DNA from: Pantoea endophytica
GTDB taxonomy: Bacteria > Pseudomonadota > Gammaproteobacteria > Enterobacterales > Enterobacteriaceae
NCBI RefSeq assembly: GCF_002858935.1
Contig: NZ_PJRT01000005.1
Span: 62,001 to 126,000, forward strand
Direction: 5' to 3'
Length of the DNA: 64,000 nt
A program made the position numbers and the translations under genes. The notes under the pieces are model-generated. The model was given only the letters and a program-made list of their open reading frames with translations. It had not been told where the DNA came from and did not search any database. This document shows, in pieces, positions 26,098 to 35,707 of this stretch (the stretch's first letter is position 1; the number at the start of each line of letters is the position of its first letter).

Positions 26098-27041
26098 TGG
26101 AGCAGAAACTCACCGCCACGCTGTATGTGGTGGGCAACATTAATGTCGATTTGATCATGGGCACGCTGGATAACTGGCCGCAGCGCGGTACTGAAGTGAT
26201 GCTGAATCACAGCGAACTGCGTCCTGGCGGCTCGGCGGGCAACTGCGCGCTGGCGCTAGAAGCGATGCAGGTGCGCCATCGCGCGGTCGCCAATCAGGGC
26301 AATGATGGCCTGAGCGCCTGGCTGGCGAGTCATTTTCCGCACAGCGCTGCGCACTGGACGCGCTACAGCTGCGAAACCTCGCTTACCGTTGGCGTGACGC
26401 ATTCGGATCACGAACGCTCTTTCCTGAGTAATCTCGGCCATATCGTGCAACTCACCGCGCAGGATGTGCTGGATCAGCTGCCGGCTACCGCATCTGACGG
26501 CGATATCGTGCTGCTGTGCGGCACCTTTTTGTGTCTGCATCTGTATGACGATTATCCGGCGCTGCTCGCCGAGCTACAGCAGCGCGGCTTTGTCACCGCC
26601 GTCGATACCGGCTGGCCGCCGCAGGGCTGGACAAACGAAGTGCGTCAGCAGATCACGCATTGGCTGCCGCTGTGCGACTGGCTGCTGCTCAATGAAGTGG
26701 AAACGCTGGGATTGGCGGCGTCAGACGACTTGCCCGCCAGCGCGCAAATGCTGGCGCAACAGCTGAGCGGACGCGGCGGCTGCGTGGTGAAATGTGGCCC
26801 GCATGGCGCGCGCTGCTGGCAGGCAGATAACTCAGTAAGTCAGCCTGCACGTCCTGTCACGGTGGTGGATACCATCGGCGCGGGCGACAGTTTCAACGCC
26901 GGATTTCTCACCGCCCTGCTGCATCAGCAAGATCTCACCACGGCTTTGCAATGGGGGATTTCGGTGGCGTCACTGGCTATCAGCACCTTGCCGCGTCGTT
27001 ACCCCGACTGGCATCAACTGCAACTTTCCCAGGAGTTTTAA
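26094..27041 (+). CDS. PfkB-family carbohydrate kinase
   Basis: A 315-aa ribokinase-fold kinase. The N-terminal VVGNINVDLI and LRPGGSAGNCALAL form the substrate site; the C-terminal VVDTIGAGDSFNAGF holds the anion-hole and catalytic Asp. It sits between permease and ATPase genes of one uptake operon, so it probably phosphorylates the imported sugar or its breakdown product. No glycosidase or isomerase is in this operon, which suggests the substrate is a monosaccharide or that further enzymes lie elsewhere. The start could be either of two adjacent ATGs (26094, 26097). Confidence 0.88.
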   Translation: MMEQKLTATLYVVGNINVDLIMGTLDNWPQRGTEVMLNHSELRPGGSAGNCALALEAMQVRHRAVANQGNDGLSAWLASHFPHSAAHWTRYSCETSLTVGVTHSDHERSFLSNLGHIVQLTAQDVLDQLPATASDGDIVLLCGTFLCLHLYDDYPALLAELQQRGFVTAVDTGWPPQGWTNEVRQQITHWLPLCDWLLLNEVETLGLAASDDLPASAQMLAQQLSGRGGCVVKCGPHGARCWQADNSVSQPARPVTVVDTIGAGDSFNAGFLTALLHQQDLTTALQWGISVASLAISTLPRRYPDWHQLQLSQEF

Positions 27042-27044
27042 ATT

Positions 27045-28130
27045 ATGGCCAGTGTTGAACTCGTAAAAGTGGCCAAACGCTACGCAAAACAGTCGGTGCT
27101 GCATCCGCTCGATCTCACCATTCCTGACGGCAGTTTTACCGTGCTGGTTGGCCCATCCGGCTGCGGAAAATCGACGCTGTTGCGCTTGCTGGCCGGGTTG
27201 GAGAGCTTGTCAGATGGCGCGATCCTGATGGATAAAGTGCAAATCAACGACCGCGATCCAGCCGATCGCGATATCGCCATGGTGTTTCAGAGCTATGCGC
27301 TCTATCCGCACTTAACCGTGGCGGAGAATCTGGCGTTCCACATGCAGGTGAAGAAGGTGAAGCGCGAGGAGCAGCACACTAAAATTGCGCGTATCGCCGG
27401 AATTCTTGGCATCGATAAGCTGCTGCAACGCTATCCGCGTGCACTGTCAGGCGGACAGCGTCAACGCGTGGCGATGGGCCGCGCGATGGTGCGAAATCCC
27501 AAAGTGTTCCTGTTCGATGAGCCGCTGTCGAACCTCGATGCGCAGCTGCGTATGGAGCTACGCGCCGAGATCAAATCGCTGCATCAGCGTTTCAAAACCA
27601 CCATGGTTTATGTGACGCACGATCAGGTTGAGGCGATGACGCTGGCCGATCAAATTGTGGTGATGAAGGATGGCCGCATCGTGCAGCAAGGCGCGCCGCT
27701 GGCGATTTACGACCGTCCGGCGGATACCTTTGTCGCACGCTTTATCGGCTCACCGCCGATGAACCTGTTACCGGCACAGCTGATCGCCCGCGATGGCGTG
27801 CCCGGCGTGCAGTGCCAGGATCTGTGGCAGCCGTTGCCCGCGCGTTGGCAAGCGGCGGCGCGCGAACGTGCTGGCGCAGCCGTGACGCTCGGCGTGCGCC
27901 CGCACGATCTGCTGGAAGCTAGCAACAACGCCGCAGCGTTGGTGAGAGTGGTGGAGATCACCGGCGAATCCACATTGTTGCATCTCGAATGGCACGGTCA
28001 GCCGTTGCATATGCAGATTGCCGGTCGCCACACGGCGGTGAGCGGCGAGAGCATTATGCTGGGCTTCAACCCCGAGAAAATTCATCTGTTTGATGCCGAG
28101 ACGGGGCTGAGGTTGGCTGAGTCGCTCTAG
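27045..28130 (+). CDS. Sugar ABC transporter ATPase (MalK/UgpC-type)
   Basis: A 361-aa ATPase. It has Walker A GPSGCGKST (residues 37-45), the Q-loop in MVFQSYALYPHLTV, signature LSGGQRQRVAMGRAMV, Walker B VFLFDEPLSNLD and the switch His in YVTHDQVEAMTLAD. A C-terminal regulatory OB domain of about 120 residues follows, as in MalK/UgpC. It is the last gene of the operon, 3 bp after the kinase. Confidence 0.92.
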   Translation: MASVELVKVAKRYAKQSVLHPLDLTIPDGSFTVLVGPSGCGKSTLLRLLAGLESLSDGAILMDKVQINDRDPADRDIAMVFQSYALYPHLTVAENLAFHMQVKKVKREEQHTKIARIAGILGIDKLLQRYPRALSGGQRQRVAMGRAMVRNPKVFLFDEPLSNLDAQLRMELRAEIKSLHQRFKTTMVYVTHDQVEAMTLADQIVVMKDGRIVQQGAPLAIYDRPADTFVARFIGSPPMNLLPAQLIARDGVPGVQCQDLWQPLPARWQAAARERAGAAVTLGVRPHDLLEASNNAAALVRVVEITGESTLLHLEWHGQPLHMQIAGRHTAVSGESIMLGFNPEKIHLFDAETGLRLAESL

Positions 28131-28251
28131 GTTGGTGCTCAGGCCTGAAAAGGCCAACCCGTTGAGATGAACATCGCTGTTGATGGTGCGATTTGGAAAA
28201 CCGCAATTAATCGCCATCAAGGAGGAAAAGGTGGACAGTGGAGTAAAGCGT

Positions 28252-28271
28252 CCGCCGCAAGGATGCGGCGG
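28252..28271 (+). terminator. GC-rich hairpin downstream of the ABC operon
   Basis: A perfect 7-bp stem CCGCCGC / GCGGCGG with loop AAGGAT, 120 bp after the ATPase stop. No T-run follows, so it may be an intergenic repeat or RNA-protecting hairpin rather than an intrinsic terminator. Confidence 0.35.
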
Positions 28272-28350
28272 CCGAGGCTACAGGGATGTATTCACGCCGT
28301 CTTTACGCAACGCCCGCCTTTTCCGACTGAAACGCACGTTCTTACCTAAC

Positions 28351-28380
28351 AAATAAAAAAGCCACCCAAACCTGGGTGGC
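28351..28380 (-). terminator. Intrinsic terminator of the bamA-like gene
   Basis: On the minus strand GCCACCCA pairs with TGGGTGGC (28361-28380) and is followed by TTTTTTATTT. This is a canonical Rho-independent terminator 160 bp after the stop of the BamA paralogue. Confidence 0.85.
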
Positions 28381-28537
28381 GAAATACAATTTATCACATG
28401 CATAACAACGATATTGGCGAACACTCATTCCTTAAGCATTTCACAACGGCTATTGTACTCTGCTGGCTATTTTATTCCGTCTTCACCGTTTAAAGATAAT
28501 GTAAAACCCCTCTCAACCTTTAACGAATTAAATACAT

Positions 28538-30970
28538 TTACCAGGTTTTTCCGATATTAAACTGGAACTGCTCCGACTTATCTCCCTCATATTTTTTAAT
28601 CGGCAACGCATACGAAAACACCAGCGGACCCAGCGGTGACTGCCATTGCAAGGCCACGCCGCTCGACACGCGAATCTGGCTGGGATCGCCATAATCGGGA
28701 ATCCCCGCCGCTTTAGTGGCAGCGGTATTCTGCCAGCCGGTATCCCACACGGTGCCGGCATCAACAAACAATGAAGTGCGCAGCGCATCGGCATAGCGCT
28801 CGCTGATAAACGGCGTAGGGACAATCAGCTCCGCGCTTACCACCGCCATCGCATTGCCGCCCACCGCATCATCCGATTTCTCCACCGGGCAAGCACCGTA
28901 ACTGCTTTCGCTGCCGCTGCAGCGGTAATAGGCGGCTTTTGGCCCGATGGTATTGGAGGAGAATCCGCGTACCGAACTCGAACCGCCGGCATAGAAATTA
29001 TCGTAGAACGGCACTTCTTTGCCGCCTAAACCGTCAGCGTAACCGGCCTTACTACGGCCCATTAGCACCCAGCGATGGTCGCTGCTCAGCGGCAAATAGC
29101 CGTTGGCGGTCAGCGTGCTTTTGTAATAACTGTTGGTGGAACCTGGAATGGTCACTTTGGTGTTGAAACCGGCGCTCACGCCCGAGGTGGGGAAGAAGCC
29201 ACGATCCAGCGAGTTGTAACTCCAGCCTATGTTCCAGAAGAAATCGTTGGCGGTAAATTTGTCCGCCACGGTGGCATCGTCATCGTCGTCATTGCTGGTG
29301 ATGACTTTTGGATGAATGCCCTGCGAACCCAGATAGCGCCACATTGCTACCTGCGGCGCCATATTGCTGACGCGGTTATAGACGTAATCCAGCCCGCTGT
29401 TCACGCTGCTGTTTTCGCCGATTGGGAAGCTTAACGTGCTACTCGCGCCGAAGCTCTTCAGTGTGTATTCGGAAAGATCGTTATCTTCCGCGCTGTAATC
29501 GTTGTAGAACAGTTTGCCGCCAAGACTCACGCCATCCACGGTGAAATAGGGATCGGTAGCGGCGATTTCGACATAGGTTTGATAGCTGTTTTTCGTGCCG
29601 CTGAAACTCACAGTATTGCCGGTGCCCATCCAGTTATCCTGGCTAACACCAAGCTGATAACTGATGCCGCTGTCGGTGCCGTAACCCAGTCCAACGTTGA
29701 AGGTGCCGGTATTGCGCTCCTTCACTTTGTACACCACGTCCACCAGATCCGGGCTGCCCGGCACGCGCTGCGTATCAACATCTACGCTTTCGAAATAACC
29801 GGTACGATTAAGGCGCGCCTTGCCCTGCTCCACCTGATTGCTCGCCAGCCACGCGCCTTCCATCTGGCGCATTTCACGACGCAGCACCGCATCTTTCGAG
29901 GTGTCATTGCCCGAGAAACGCACCTGTCGCACTGAGAAGCGCCGCCCGGCATCGACATTCACGTGTAGCTGCACGGTTTTATCGCTGTCGTCTATTTCCG
30001 ATTGCGTATTCACCTGCGGGAACGCATAGCCGTAACGACCGAGCAGGCTTTTAATCGCCTCTTCGTTTTGGCTGATTTTTGCCCCGCTGTATAAGCTGCC
30101 CGCCGGCATGTGCGCCAGTTTTTCAATTTCGGCGGAATAGCCGGCCATATTTCCGCTCAGCGTTACGCCGCTAACATGATAAACATCGCCTTCATGAATA
30201 TTTATCGTGACGTAAATATGCTTTTTATCCGGCGTTAAACTGACTTGTGTGGAATCGAGGTTAAAGCGTGCGTAACCGCGATCGAGATAATAACTGCGTA
30301 GCGTCTCTAAATCGCCTGAGAGTTTCTGTTTCTGGTATTTCTGATCGGCGATCAAATTCCACCACGGCACATCGTCGCGCAGCTGGAAATGCGAGATCAG
30401 TTCATCAGCGGAAAAAGCGTGGTTGCCGACAATGTTGATCTGCTGAATTTTCGCCGACACGCCTTCGGTGAAAATGAACTTCAGATCGACACGGTTGCGC
30501 GGCAACGGCGTGACGACCGCTTTGACGCTGGCGGTATATTTCCCGGCGCTGAAGTAGAAATCTTCCAGCCCTTTTTCCATATCCGATAGCGTGGTGCGGT
30601 CCAGCGCTTCACCCACGCGCACGCCCGAGGCATCAAGGTTTTGCTTGAGCTGATCCTCTTTAATCGCTTTGTTACCAGAGAATGAGATGCTGGCAATCGC
30701 CGGGCGCTCTTTGACTTTGACAAGCAGCGCATCCCCGTCACGCAGCACCTGCACATCGTCAAAATTGCCGGTGGCGAACAGCGCGCGGATGCTGTTGCGA
30801 ATATCATCATCATTGACGCGATCGCCAACACGCAGCGGCATATGCAGCAACGCCGCGCCGGGTGCGACGCGCTGAAGCCCAGCAAAGTGAATATCCTTTA
30901 GAGTGAAATCATCTGCACCAAAGGCAGTGGTGGTTACCATTAAAAGTAACCCGGTTAACATCTTCTTCAT
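28538..30970 (-). CDS. bamA: BamA paralogue, outer-membrane protein assembly factor
   Basis: An 810-aa Omp85 protein, the same length as E. coli BamA. The signal peptide ([19 protein letters not shown]) is followed by five POTRA domains ([20 protein letters not shown] onward) and a 16-strand barrel. It has the lid-lock VRGF motif, the extracellular loop-6 Cys pair (YRCSG..YGACP), and the terminal beta-signal FNIGKTW. POTRA and C-terminal regions match E. coli BamA closely; barrel loops differ, with an acidic [13 protein letters not shown] insert. The canonical gene lies in a conserved chromosomal rseP-bamA-skp-lpxD block that is absent here, so this is an accessory second copy. The frame extends to 31030, but that overlaps the terminator upstream. 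Confidence 0.9.
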   Translation of the reverse strand: MKKMLTGLLLMVTTTAFGADDFTLKDIHFAGLQRVAPGAALLHMPLRVGDRVNDDDIRNSIRALFATGNFDDVQVLRDGDALLVKVKERPAIASISFSGNKAIKEDQLKQNLDASGVRVGEALDRTTLSDMEKGLEDFYFSAGKYTASVKAVVTPLPRNRVDLKFIFTEGVSAKIQQINIVGNHAFSADELISHFQLRDDVPWWNLIADQKYQKQKLSGDLETLRSYYLDRGYARFNLDSTQVSLTPDKKHIYVTINIHEGDVYHVSGVTLSGNMAGYSAEIEKLAHMPAGSLYSGAKISQNEEAIKSLLGRYGYAFPQVNTQSEIDDSDKTVQLHVNVDAGRRFSVRQVRFSGNDTSKDAVLRREMRQMEGAWLASNQVEQGKARLNRTGYFESVDVDTQRVPGSPDLVDVVYKVKERNTGTFNVGLGYGTDSGISYQLGVSQDNWMGTGNTVSFSGTKNSYQTYVEIAATDPYFTVDGVSLGGKLFYNDYSAEDNDLSEYTLKSFGASSTLSFPIGENSSVNSGLDYVYNRVSNMAPQVAMWRYLGSQGIHPKVITSNDDDDDATVADKFTANDFFWNIGWSYNSLDRGFFPTSGVSAGFNTKVTIPGSTNSYYKSTLTANGYLPLSSDHRWVLMGRSKAGYADGLGGKEVPFYDNFYAGGSSSVRGFSSNTIGPKAAYYRCSGSESSYGACPVEKSDDAVGGNAMAVVSAELIVPTPFISERYADALRTSLFVDAGTVWDTGWQNTAATKAAGIPDYGDPSQIRVSSGVALQWQSPLGPLVFSYALPIKKYEGDKSEQFQFNIGKTW

Positions 30971-31030
30971 CTGTTGTGAGCCTGCCGTTTTTCCTGTGCC
31001 TGATTCAAGCGCCTTGCTTCCGCACCACAT

Positions 31031-31062
31031 AAAAACGGGCTGAACACGCGGTTCAGCCCGTT
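31031..31062 (-). terminator. Intrinsic terminator of the DHA2-type MFS gene
   Basis: A perfect 12-bp stem (AACGGGCTGAAC with GTTCAGCCCGTT) and, on the minus strand, TTTTTATG. It lies 123 bp after the MFS stop and insulates the bamA-like gene from that transcript. Confidence 0.8.
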
Positions 31063-31184
31063 AACTGCGGCGATATGTTCCGGAAAAAAGACCGCTGAGC
31101 CAAAGGTAAATTCAGCGCGACTCGCGGATTTTCGGTTGTTTTACAATAAGCTGCATCGCTCCTGCCAAAATCTCCGCATAAGAA

Positions 31185-32594
31185 TTACCCTTCTGCCGTT
31201 ACCGGCTGAAACGTACGGCGATTGAGGCTGGTGAAGATCACCAGTAATGCCATCATTACAAGCTCAACGCCGAGCGTACCGGTGATCGCCGCCAGATGAT
31301 TGCCGTGCGTATAAATCTGCGTGAATACACCGCCCAGCAGCATCGGGCCTAAACCTAACGCCGATTGCTGCACCGTCGACAGCACCGCGCTGCCCGCGCC
31401 CGCCTGATGATGCGGCACGCCGCTCATGCCAATGCGGTAGAAGGTGCTGACGATAAACGACTGACCAAAGCCAATCAGCACCGTGGCGGGAATTAGGGTG
31501 AAAATACCGACCTGCGGCCAGGCGAGTTGCAGCGTGGCGATAAGGGCCACCAATCCAACCATCTGAATACCGCAGCCCATCAATAAGGCGCCGCGCTTAC
31601 CTAAACGCTCGACGATGCGCGTGGATTGCATCGCCCCGATAAAATAGGCCACGCCCAGCGCGATAAACGCATTCCCGGATTGAAACGCCGTCAGCCCTAA
31701 ACCGGCCTGCAGCGTCAGCGCGACGGAAAACATAAAGCCGCTCCAGCAGGAGAAGAACAGCACCGCTAACGTCAGGCCAAAACGCACGCTCGGCAGACGC
31801 AGCAGTGAAGGCGGCAGCAGCGGCGCGCCGTTGGCCGCTTCCAAACGCAGCGAACTCTGGCGCAAACGATGCAGAAACAGCGGGAACAGCACCAGCAGCA
31901 AAATGCACGGCCACGACCAATGCAGCAGCGGACCGAGCGCCAGTGCCAGCATCAGGCAACCAATCGCGCCCGCCAGCAGCAAGGTTCCGCTAACATCCAC
32001 CGGTACGCGCTGCGTGTTTTGCGTCTCCGGCACAAAGCGGCGCGCGGTGATCAGCACAAACAGGCAAATTGGCAGGTTAATCAGGAACACGCTGCGCCAG
32101 CCGTAGCCGCCGATATCCGCTTTGATGAGGAATCCGCCCAACACCTGACCGATGATAAAGGCCAGCCCGCCAATGCCGCCGTACAAACCGATGGCGCGCG
32201 CATGCGCTCTGCCCTTCAGCGTGATGTGCAGCGTGGCGAGGATTTGCGGCACGATAAAGGCCGCGCCCACGCCTTGAAGCGCGCGGGCAAACATCAACAG
32301 GCCAACGCTATTGGCGATGCCGCATAATAAAGATGCAATACCGAAGATCCCTACTCCGGCAAGGAACACGCGACGGCGGCCGTAGTTATCCCCGAGCCGT
32401 CCGCCCATCGCCAGGCAGATGGCAAAGGCAATGCCGTAGACCGCGACGATCAGCGCCAGCTCAATCGCCGTGGCCTGCAGCGTGTGGGCCATCGCGTCTA
32501 ACGCTACGTTAACGATAGAAAAATCAATCATGGGCAGCAGCTGCCCGGCAAGCAGGACCATCAATCCTGTGCGTTGAAGTTGCGATGTCTGCAT
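31185..32594 (-). CDS. MFS drug exporter, DHA2 (14-helix) type
   Basis: A 469-aa transporter of the EmrB/QacA group. It begins TGLMVLLAGQLLPMIDFSIV with the family's D1 motif (IDFSIVNVALDAM), then GGRLGDNYGRRRVFL (motif A) and ALQGVGAAFIVPQI (motif C region). About 14 helices are expected from length and hydrophobicity. AAGG at nine bases supports ATG 32594 over the longer frame. It is divergent from an XRE-type regulator that probably represses it. Substrate unknown; a drug, dye or metabolite is likely. Confidence 0.85.
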   Translation of the reverse strand: MQTSQLQRTGLMVLLAGQLLPMIDFSIVNVALDAMAHTLQATAIELALIVAVYGIAFAICLAMGGRLGDNYGRRRVFLAGVGIFGIASLLCGIANSVGLLMFARALQGVGAAFIVPQILATLHITLKGRAHARAIGLYGGIGGLAFIIGQVLGGFLIKADIGGYGWRSVFLINLPICLFVLITARRFVPETQNTQRVPVDVSGTLLLAGAIGCLMLALALGPLLHWSWPCILLLVLFPLFLHRLRQSSLRLEAANGAPLLPPSLLRLPSVRFGLTLAVLFFSCWSGFMFSVALTLQAGLGLTAFQSGNAFIALGVAYFIGAMQSTRIVERLGKRGALLMGCGIQMVGLVALIATLQLAWPQVGIFTLIPATVLIGFGQSFIVSTFYRIGMSGVPHHQAGAGSAVLSTVQQSALGLGPMLLGGVFTQIYTHGNHLAAITGTLGVELVMMALLVIFTSLNRRTFQPVTAEG

Positions 32595-32709
32595 CGGTTT
32601 TACCTTGTTTTTGCTGTCAGTACGGCATAGCATCACCTAACCATTAAACGGGTACCAGTTCTTAATTATCATGGTATAAATACTACCCGTCTTGTCGAAG
32701 GATCTGCTT

Positions 32710-33564
32710 ATGAACCTGGCATCCGCGCCTGTTACCACCGAACAAAACAACCGTAAATTACTCGGCACCTTTCTGCGCACGCGCCGGGAAAATCTCGATC
32801 CCAATCGACTCGGTTTACCCCGCATGCGCCATCGCCGCACGCCGGGTTTACGCCGCGAAGAAGTCGCGCAGTTAGCGGATGTTGGCGTGACCTGGTATAC
32901 GTGGCTGGAACAGGGACGCGATATCAAAGCCTCGCCGAAAACCCTGACGGCGATCGCTAGCGCGTTGCAGTGCAACGATGTGGAAACGCAGCACCTGTTT
33001 TCGCTCGCCGGGCACGCATTGCCCTCGGTGCGCGTGGTGGCCGCCTGCTGCAAAATTGCCGCGCACAATCAGCAGATGCTCGACGCGATCCAGTTACCGG
33101 CGATTATTGAGACGCCGCGCTTTGATATTATCGGTTACAACGCCGCGTGGTGTGCCTTGATGGGCGTGGATTTAGCCGAAATCGCGCCTGAAGATCGCAA
33201 CTGCATCTGGCTGGCCTTCAACCACCCAACCTGGCGCAAAGCGCTGAATGACTGGGATGAAGTGATGCCGCAGATGGTGGCGATGTTTCGCGGGCAGATG
33301 GGCGAGCACCTTGGCGATCCGCACTGGGAAAGCTTTCTTGCTCGTTTGCTGAACAGTTCAGATGAGTTTGCTCACACCTGGCAGCGCTATGAATTGGGCC
33401 AGGTGGAGAATCGCGTTAAACGTTTTTACCGCGACGAAGTGGGTGAAATGACGCTGCGGCAAAATAACTGGTGGTCCGCGTCACGCAACGGCGATCGCCT
33501 GCTGGTATATGTGCCGGACGATGAAATCAGCGCCGCAGCACTCCAGCAGTTGATCAATCCGTGA
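32710..33564 (+). CDS. XRE-family regulator with MmyB-type ligand domain
   Basis: A 285-aa protein. The N-terminal helix-turn-helix (LRREEVAQLADVGVTWYTWL) carries the motif typical of the actinomycete-type XRE/MmyB group. The C-terminal PAS-like domain has DIIGYNAAWCALMG and HPTWRKALNDW. AAGGA lies seven bases before the ATG at 32710. It is divergent from the MFS pump. A dyad ACGGGTA / TACtACCCGT in the roughly 115-bp gap (about 32648-32690) is a candidate operator. The ligand could be a fatty acid or pump substrate; this is inference. Confidence 0.85.
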   Translation: MNLASAPVTTEQNNRKLLGTFLRTRRENLDPNRLGLPRMRHRRTPGLRREEVAQLADVGVTWYTWLEQGRDIKASPKTLTAIASALQCNDVETQHLFSLAGHALPSVRVVAACCKIAAHNQQMLDAIQLPAIIETPRFDIIGYNAAWCALMGVDLAEIAPEDRNCIWLAFNHPTWRKALNDWDEVMPQMVAMFRGQMGEHLGDPHWESFLARLLNSSDEFAHTWQRYELGQVENRVKRFYRDEVGEMTLRQNNWWSASRNGDRLLVYVPDDEISAAALQQLINP

Positions 33565-33568
33565 TGCG

Positions 33569-34561
33569 TTATGCCTTGCTCGTCAGTGCCGGAACCGGTG
33601 TTTGCGGGTGGGCGCCCTTCTGGCTGTTTAACAGAATCTGACCCAATAAGCTGTCTTTGTTCACCACGCCATATTTCAGGTTGGTGTCGAGATATTTACG
33701 ATCAAATCCCGTCAGTTTGGTCAGCGGCGGCAAGACGGCCGGCAGACGATCGACCATCAGCATGCGGCTCAGCTTCACCGGACGCCACTCCACCAGGCTT
33801 TGATATAGCAACGCGCTGGCTTCGCATTTACGCAGATAGAAGTTGTACTGATTGTTCTCACGCAGCGCCTGCTGCTGCGCGATATACACCACCAAATAAT
33901 CTGGTGGCGTGATGCCCTGAACAATAGTTTCGTAATTGGGCAGCGCGAGCAAACGACGGAAAAACTCGTCGGCGCCCACTTCAACAATCGGGCGGAAAAA
34001 GTGCAACCAGCGCGCAATAAAGGCGTTATTTTTTGGCGCGGCCAGGAACCAGGATTCAATCACCGGATAGGCTTTATCCAGCGTCGAACTGTCGCGATAA
34101 AAGGCGATCAAGTCATAACCATCGTCAACATTCACCGCTAACAATTCGTCCATCGTGCGGTTGAGAATGATGGTGGCATCCATCCAGATTCCGCCATAGC
34201 GATACAGCAGTTCCAGCCGAATTACGTCACTTTTATGTGAAGGGCGCATATCCTGATGCACGAAGTGCAGATCGGGCAGATAGTGCTGAATATTCAGGTT
34301 ATTGATGACGGTTACCTGATAGCCGGGGTTTTCGCGCACGATTTTATCGACAAAAATCTGCACCTCTTCCGGTAGCGTTTCACTTTCCCAGTACATCCAA
34401 ATCTGACGCGGAATGGCCGCGGGCGCGGTCTGGCGTGCAACTAAATTGATATCCTGCTCTGCGGCAGGATTGTAATCGGGCAGCGTTCTGCGTTTGGTCA
34501 GCTTTTTTTCCGCCAGTAAACCTAGTGAAACCAAATGGGTTTTAATTTTATTCTTTTTCAT
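33569..34561 (-). CDS. Capsule-type glycosyltransferase with DXD-like motif
   Basis: A 330-aa cytoplasmic or membrane-associated protein of the Caps_synth/Gly_transf_sug group. It shows IPRQIWMYWESETLPEEV near residue 51, then SDVIRLELLYRYGGIWMDAT, in which the MDAT segment replaces the usual DXD. Such enzymes add sugars to surface polysaccharides. It stands alone, 4 bp from the convergent regulator gene, with no other capsule genes nearby. The role may be modification of lipopolysaccharide or exopolysaccharide. Confidence 0.75.
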   Translation of the reverse strand: MKKNKIKTHLVSLGLLAEKKLTKRRTLPDYNPAAEQDINLVARQTAPAAIPRQIWMYWESETLPEEVQIFVDKIVRENPGYQVTVINNLNIQHYLPDLHFVHQDMRPSHKSDVIRLELLYRYGGIWMDATIILNRTMDELLAVNVDDGYDLIAFYRDSSTLDKAYPVIESWFLAAPKNNAFIARWLHFFRPIVEVGADEFFRRLLALPNYETIVQGITPPDYLVVYIAQQQALRENNQYNFYLRKCEASALLYQSLVEWRPVKLSRMLMVDRLPAVLPPLTKLTGFDRKYLDTNLKYGVVNKDSLLGQILLNSQKGAHPQTPVPALTSKA

Positions 34562-34894
34562 CGTTTCTCCAGCAGCACAGCCGCCAGTTAACTACTTATT
34601 GCTGTTAAAAAAGGCACACATCAGCCCTGCACCTAATGCTGCAAAAGCCGACAAAAGCCCGGAAAATTGGCTCAAAATTATCAAACAGCACTCAGCGCGA
34701 CAATTTAATAAACCGCTAAAACCTCACTTTAAGAGAATACGTAGAGCGCAGGGTTTGCGAAATCTGGCTTTGTGAAACGTTACGCAAAGCCGAACATCTT
34801 AGGTGAACGGTTAAAAATAATACTGGATATATAAACAGTGTTGCGTATACTTATTCAACAGCCACGAGGCTGAGTAAGTCTTCAAGAGGTGATA
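34562..34894. other. AT-rich intergenic region
   Basis: About 330 bp between divergent genes for the glycosyltransferase and the KilA-C protein. It should hold both promoters. No open frame with a ribosome site or motif was found. Confidence 0.4.
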
Positions 34895-35605
34895 ATGATG
34901 ATGATCTCAACGGAAAGTCTGTCTGCTTTGAATGCATCAATGATGATGAGCAGCCGCGAAATTGCCCATGTCACGGGCATTACGCACGGCGAAGTGAAGC
35001 GCCTGGTGAAAAGCCTGGAAACTGCACAGCGTCTTTCCCAGCCTTTGACGGTGAATCTCTATGAGCATCAGGGTGAAGTGCGTCAGGAGTTTCATCTTAA
35101 CAAGCGCGATTCATTACTCGCCGTTGCCCGGCTTTCGCCTGGCTTCACTGCGGAATTACTCGATCTCTGGCAGCAGCGTGAACAGTTTACCCATCTGCCT
35201 GATTTCACCAATCCGGCGGAAGCGGCCCGCGCCTGGGCGGAGCAATTTGAGCAGCGCCGTGCGGCTGAGCAGCAACTTGCGTTGTCGGCACCTAAGGCTG
35301 AATTTTTTGATCGCTTTGTCGAGATCGAAGATTCGCTCGGCTTTCGTCAGCTGTGCAAGATGTTGAAGGTAAAGGAAACTGAATTTCGTGAGTTTTTGTT
35401 AGAACGCAACATTATGTATCGCGAAAAAGGCACGCTGGCACCGCAGCAGCACCATATACAGGCGGGATATTTCACCCTGCGCTCCGGACGTGGCGAGAAT
35501 CAGCATGCTTTCTCCCAAGCGCGTTTCACCGCCAAAGGCGTGAAATGGGTGGCCAGTTTATGGGCGGGACATCTGTCGGCTCAGCCGAAAGGTGTGGCTG
35601 CATAA
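34895..35605 (+). CDS. KilA-C domain phage antirepressor-like protein
   Basis: A 236-aa protein. The N-terminal region has a helix-turn-helix-like segment SSREIAHVTGITHGEVKRLV as in Rha/ORF6N-type proteins. The C-terminal 110 residues are the KilA-C (ANT) DNA-binding domain (FRQLCKMLKVKETEFREFLL, then GYFTLRSGRGENQHAFSQAR). AGAGG precedes several consecutive ATGs, so the exact start is uncertain by a few codons. Phage antirepressors free prophages from repression. No other phage gene is seen, so this is an orphan or domesticated regulator. Confidence 0.8.
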   Translation: MMMISTESLSALNASMMMSSREIAHVTGITHGEVKRLVKSLETAQRLSQPLTVNLYEHQGEVRQEFHLNKRDSLLAVARLSPGFTAELLDLWQQREQFTHLPDFTNPAEAARAWAEQFEQRRAAEQQLALSAPKAEFFDRFVEIEDSLGFRQLCKMLKVKETEFREFLLERNIMYREKGTLAPQQHHIQAGYFTLRSGRGENQHAFSQARFTAKGVKWVASLWAGHLSAQPKGVAA

Positions 35606-35639
35606 AGTGTGCGCAGGTGTCGTAGCGGCGTAATTTATT

Positions 35640-35655
35640 GCGCGATAAATCGCGC
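35640..35655. repeat. Palindromic intergenic repeat with ATAAAT centre
   Basis: GCGCGATAAATCGCGC forms a 7-bp stem around AA, located between convergent genes. Its centre matches the hairpins at 53.7, 57.8 and 62.9 kb. Confidence 0.55.
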
Positions 35656-35707
35656 CGCCAGGGAATGTGCGATCATTGAATGCTTAGCGTTATATTTACC
35701 TGTTGAA

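Larger units (their letters stand above)
28131..28537. other. Intergenic region between convergent ABC and bamA-like genes
   Basis: It contains three hairpin-forming elements: GGTTGG..CCAACC just after the ATPase stop, a CCGCCGC/GCGGCGG stem at 28252-28271, and the minus-strand terminator at 28351-28380. No gene is supported; a 60-codon frame at 28167 has no features. Confidence 0.55.

Noticed and set aside
31034..31062. Hairpin first considered as an operator of the bamA-like gene
   Set aside because: Its T-run on the minus strand and place after the MFS gene fit an intrinsic terminator better.
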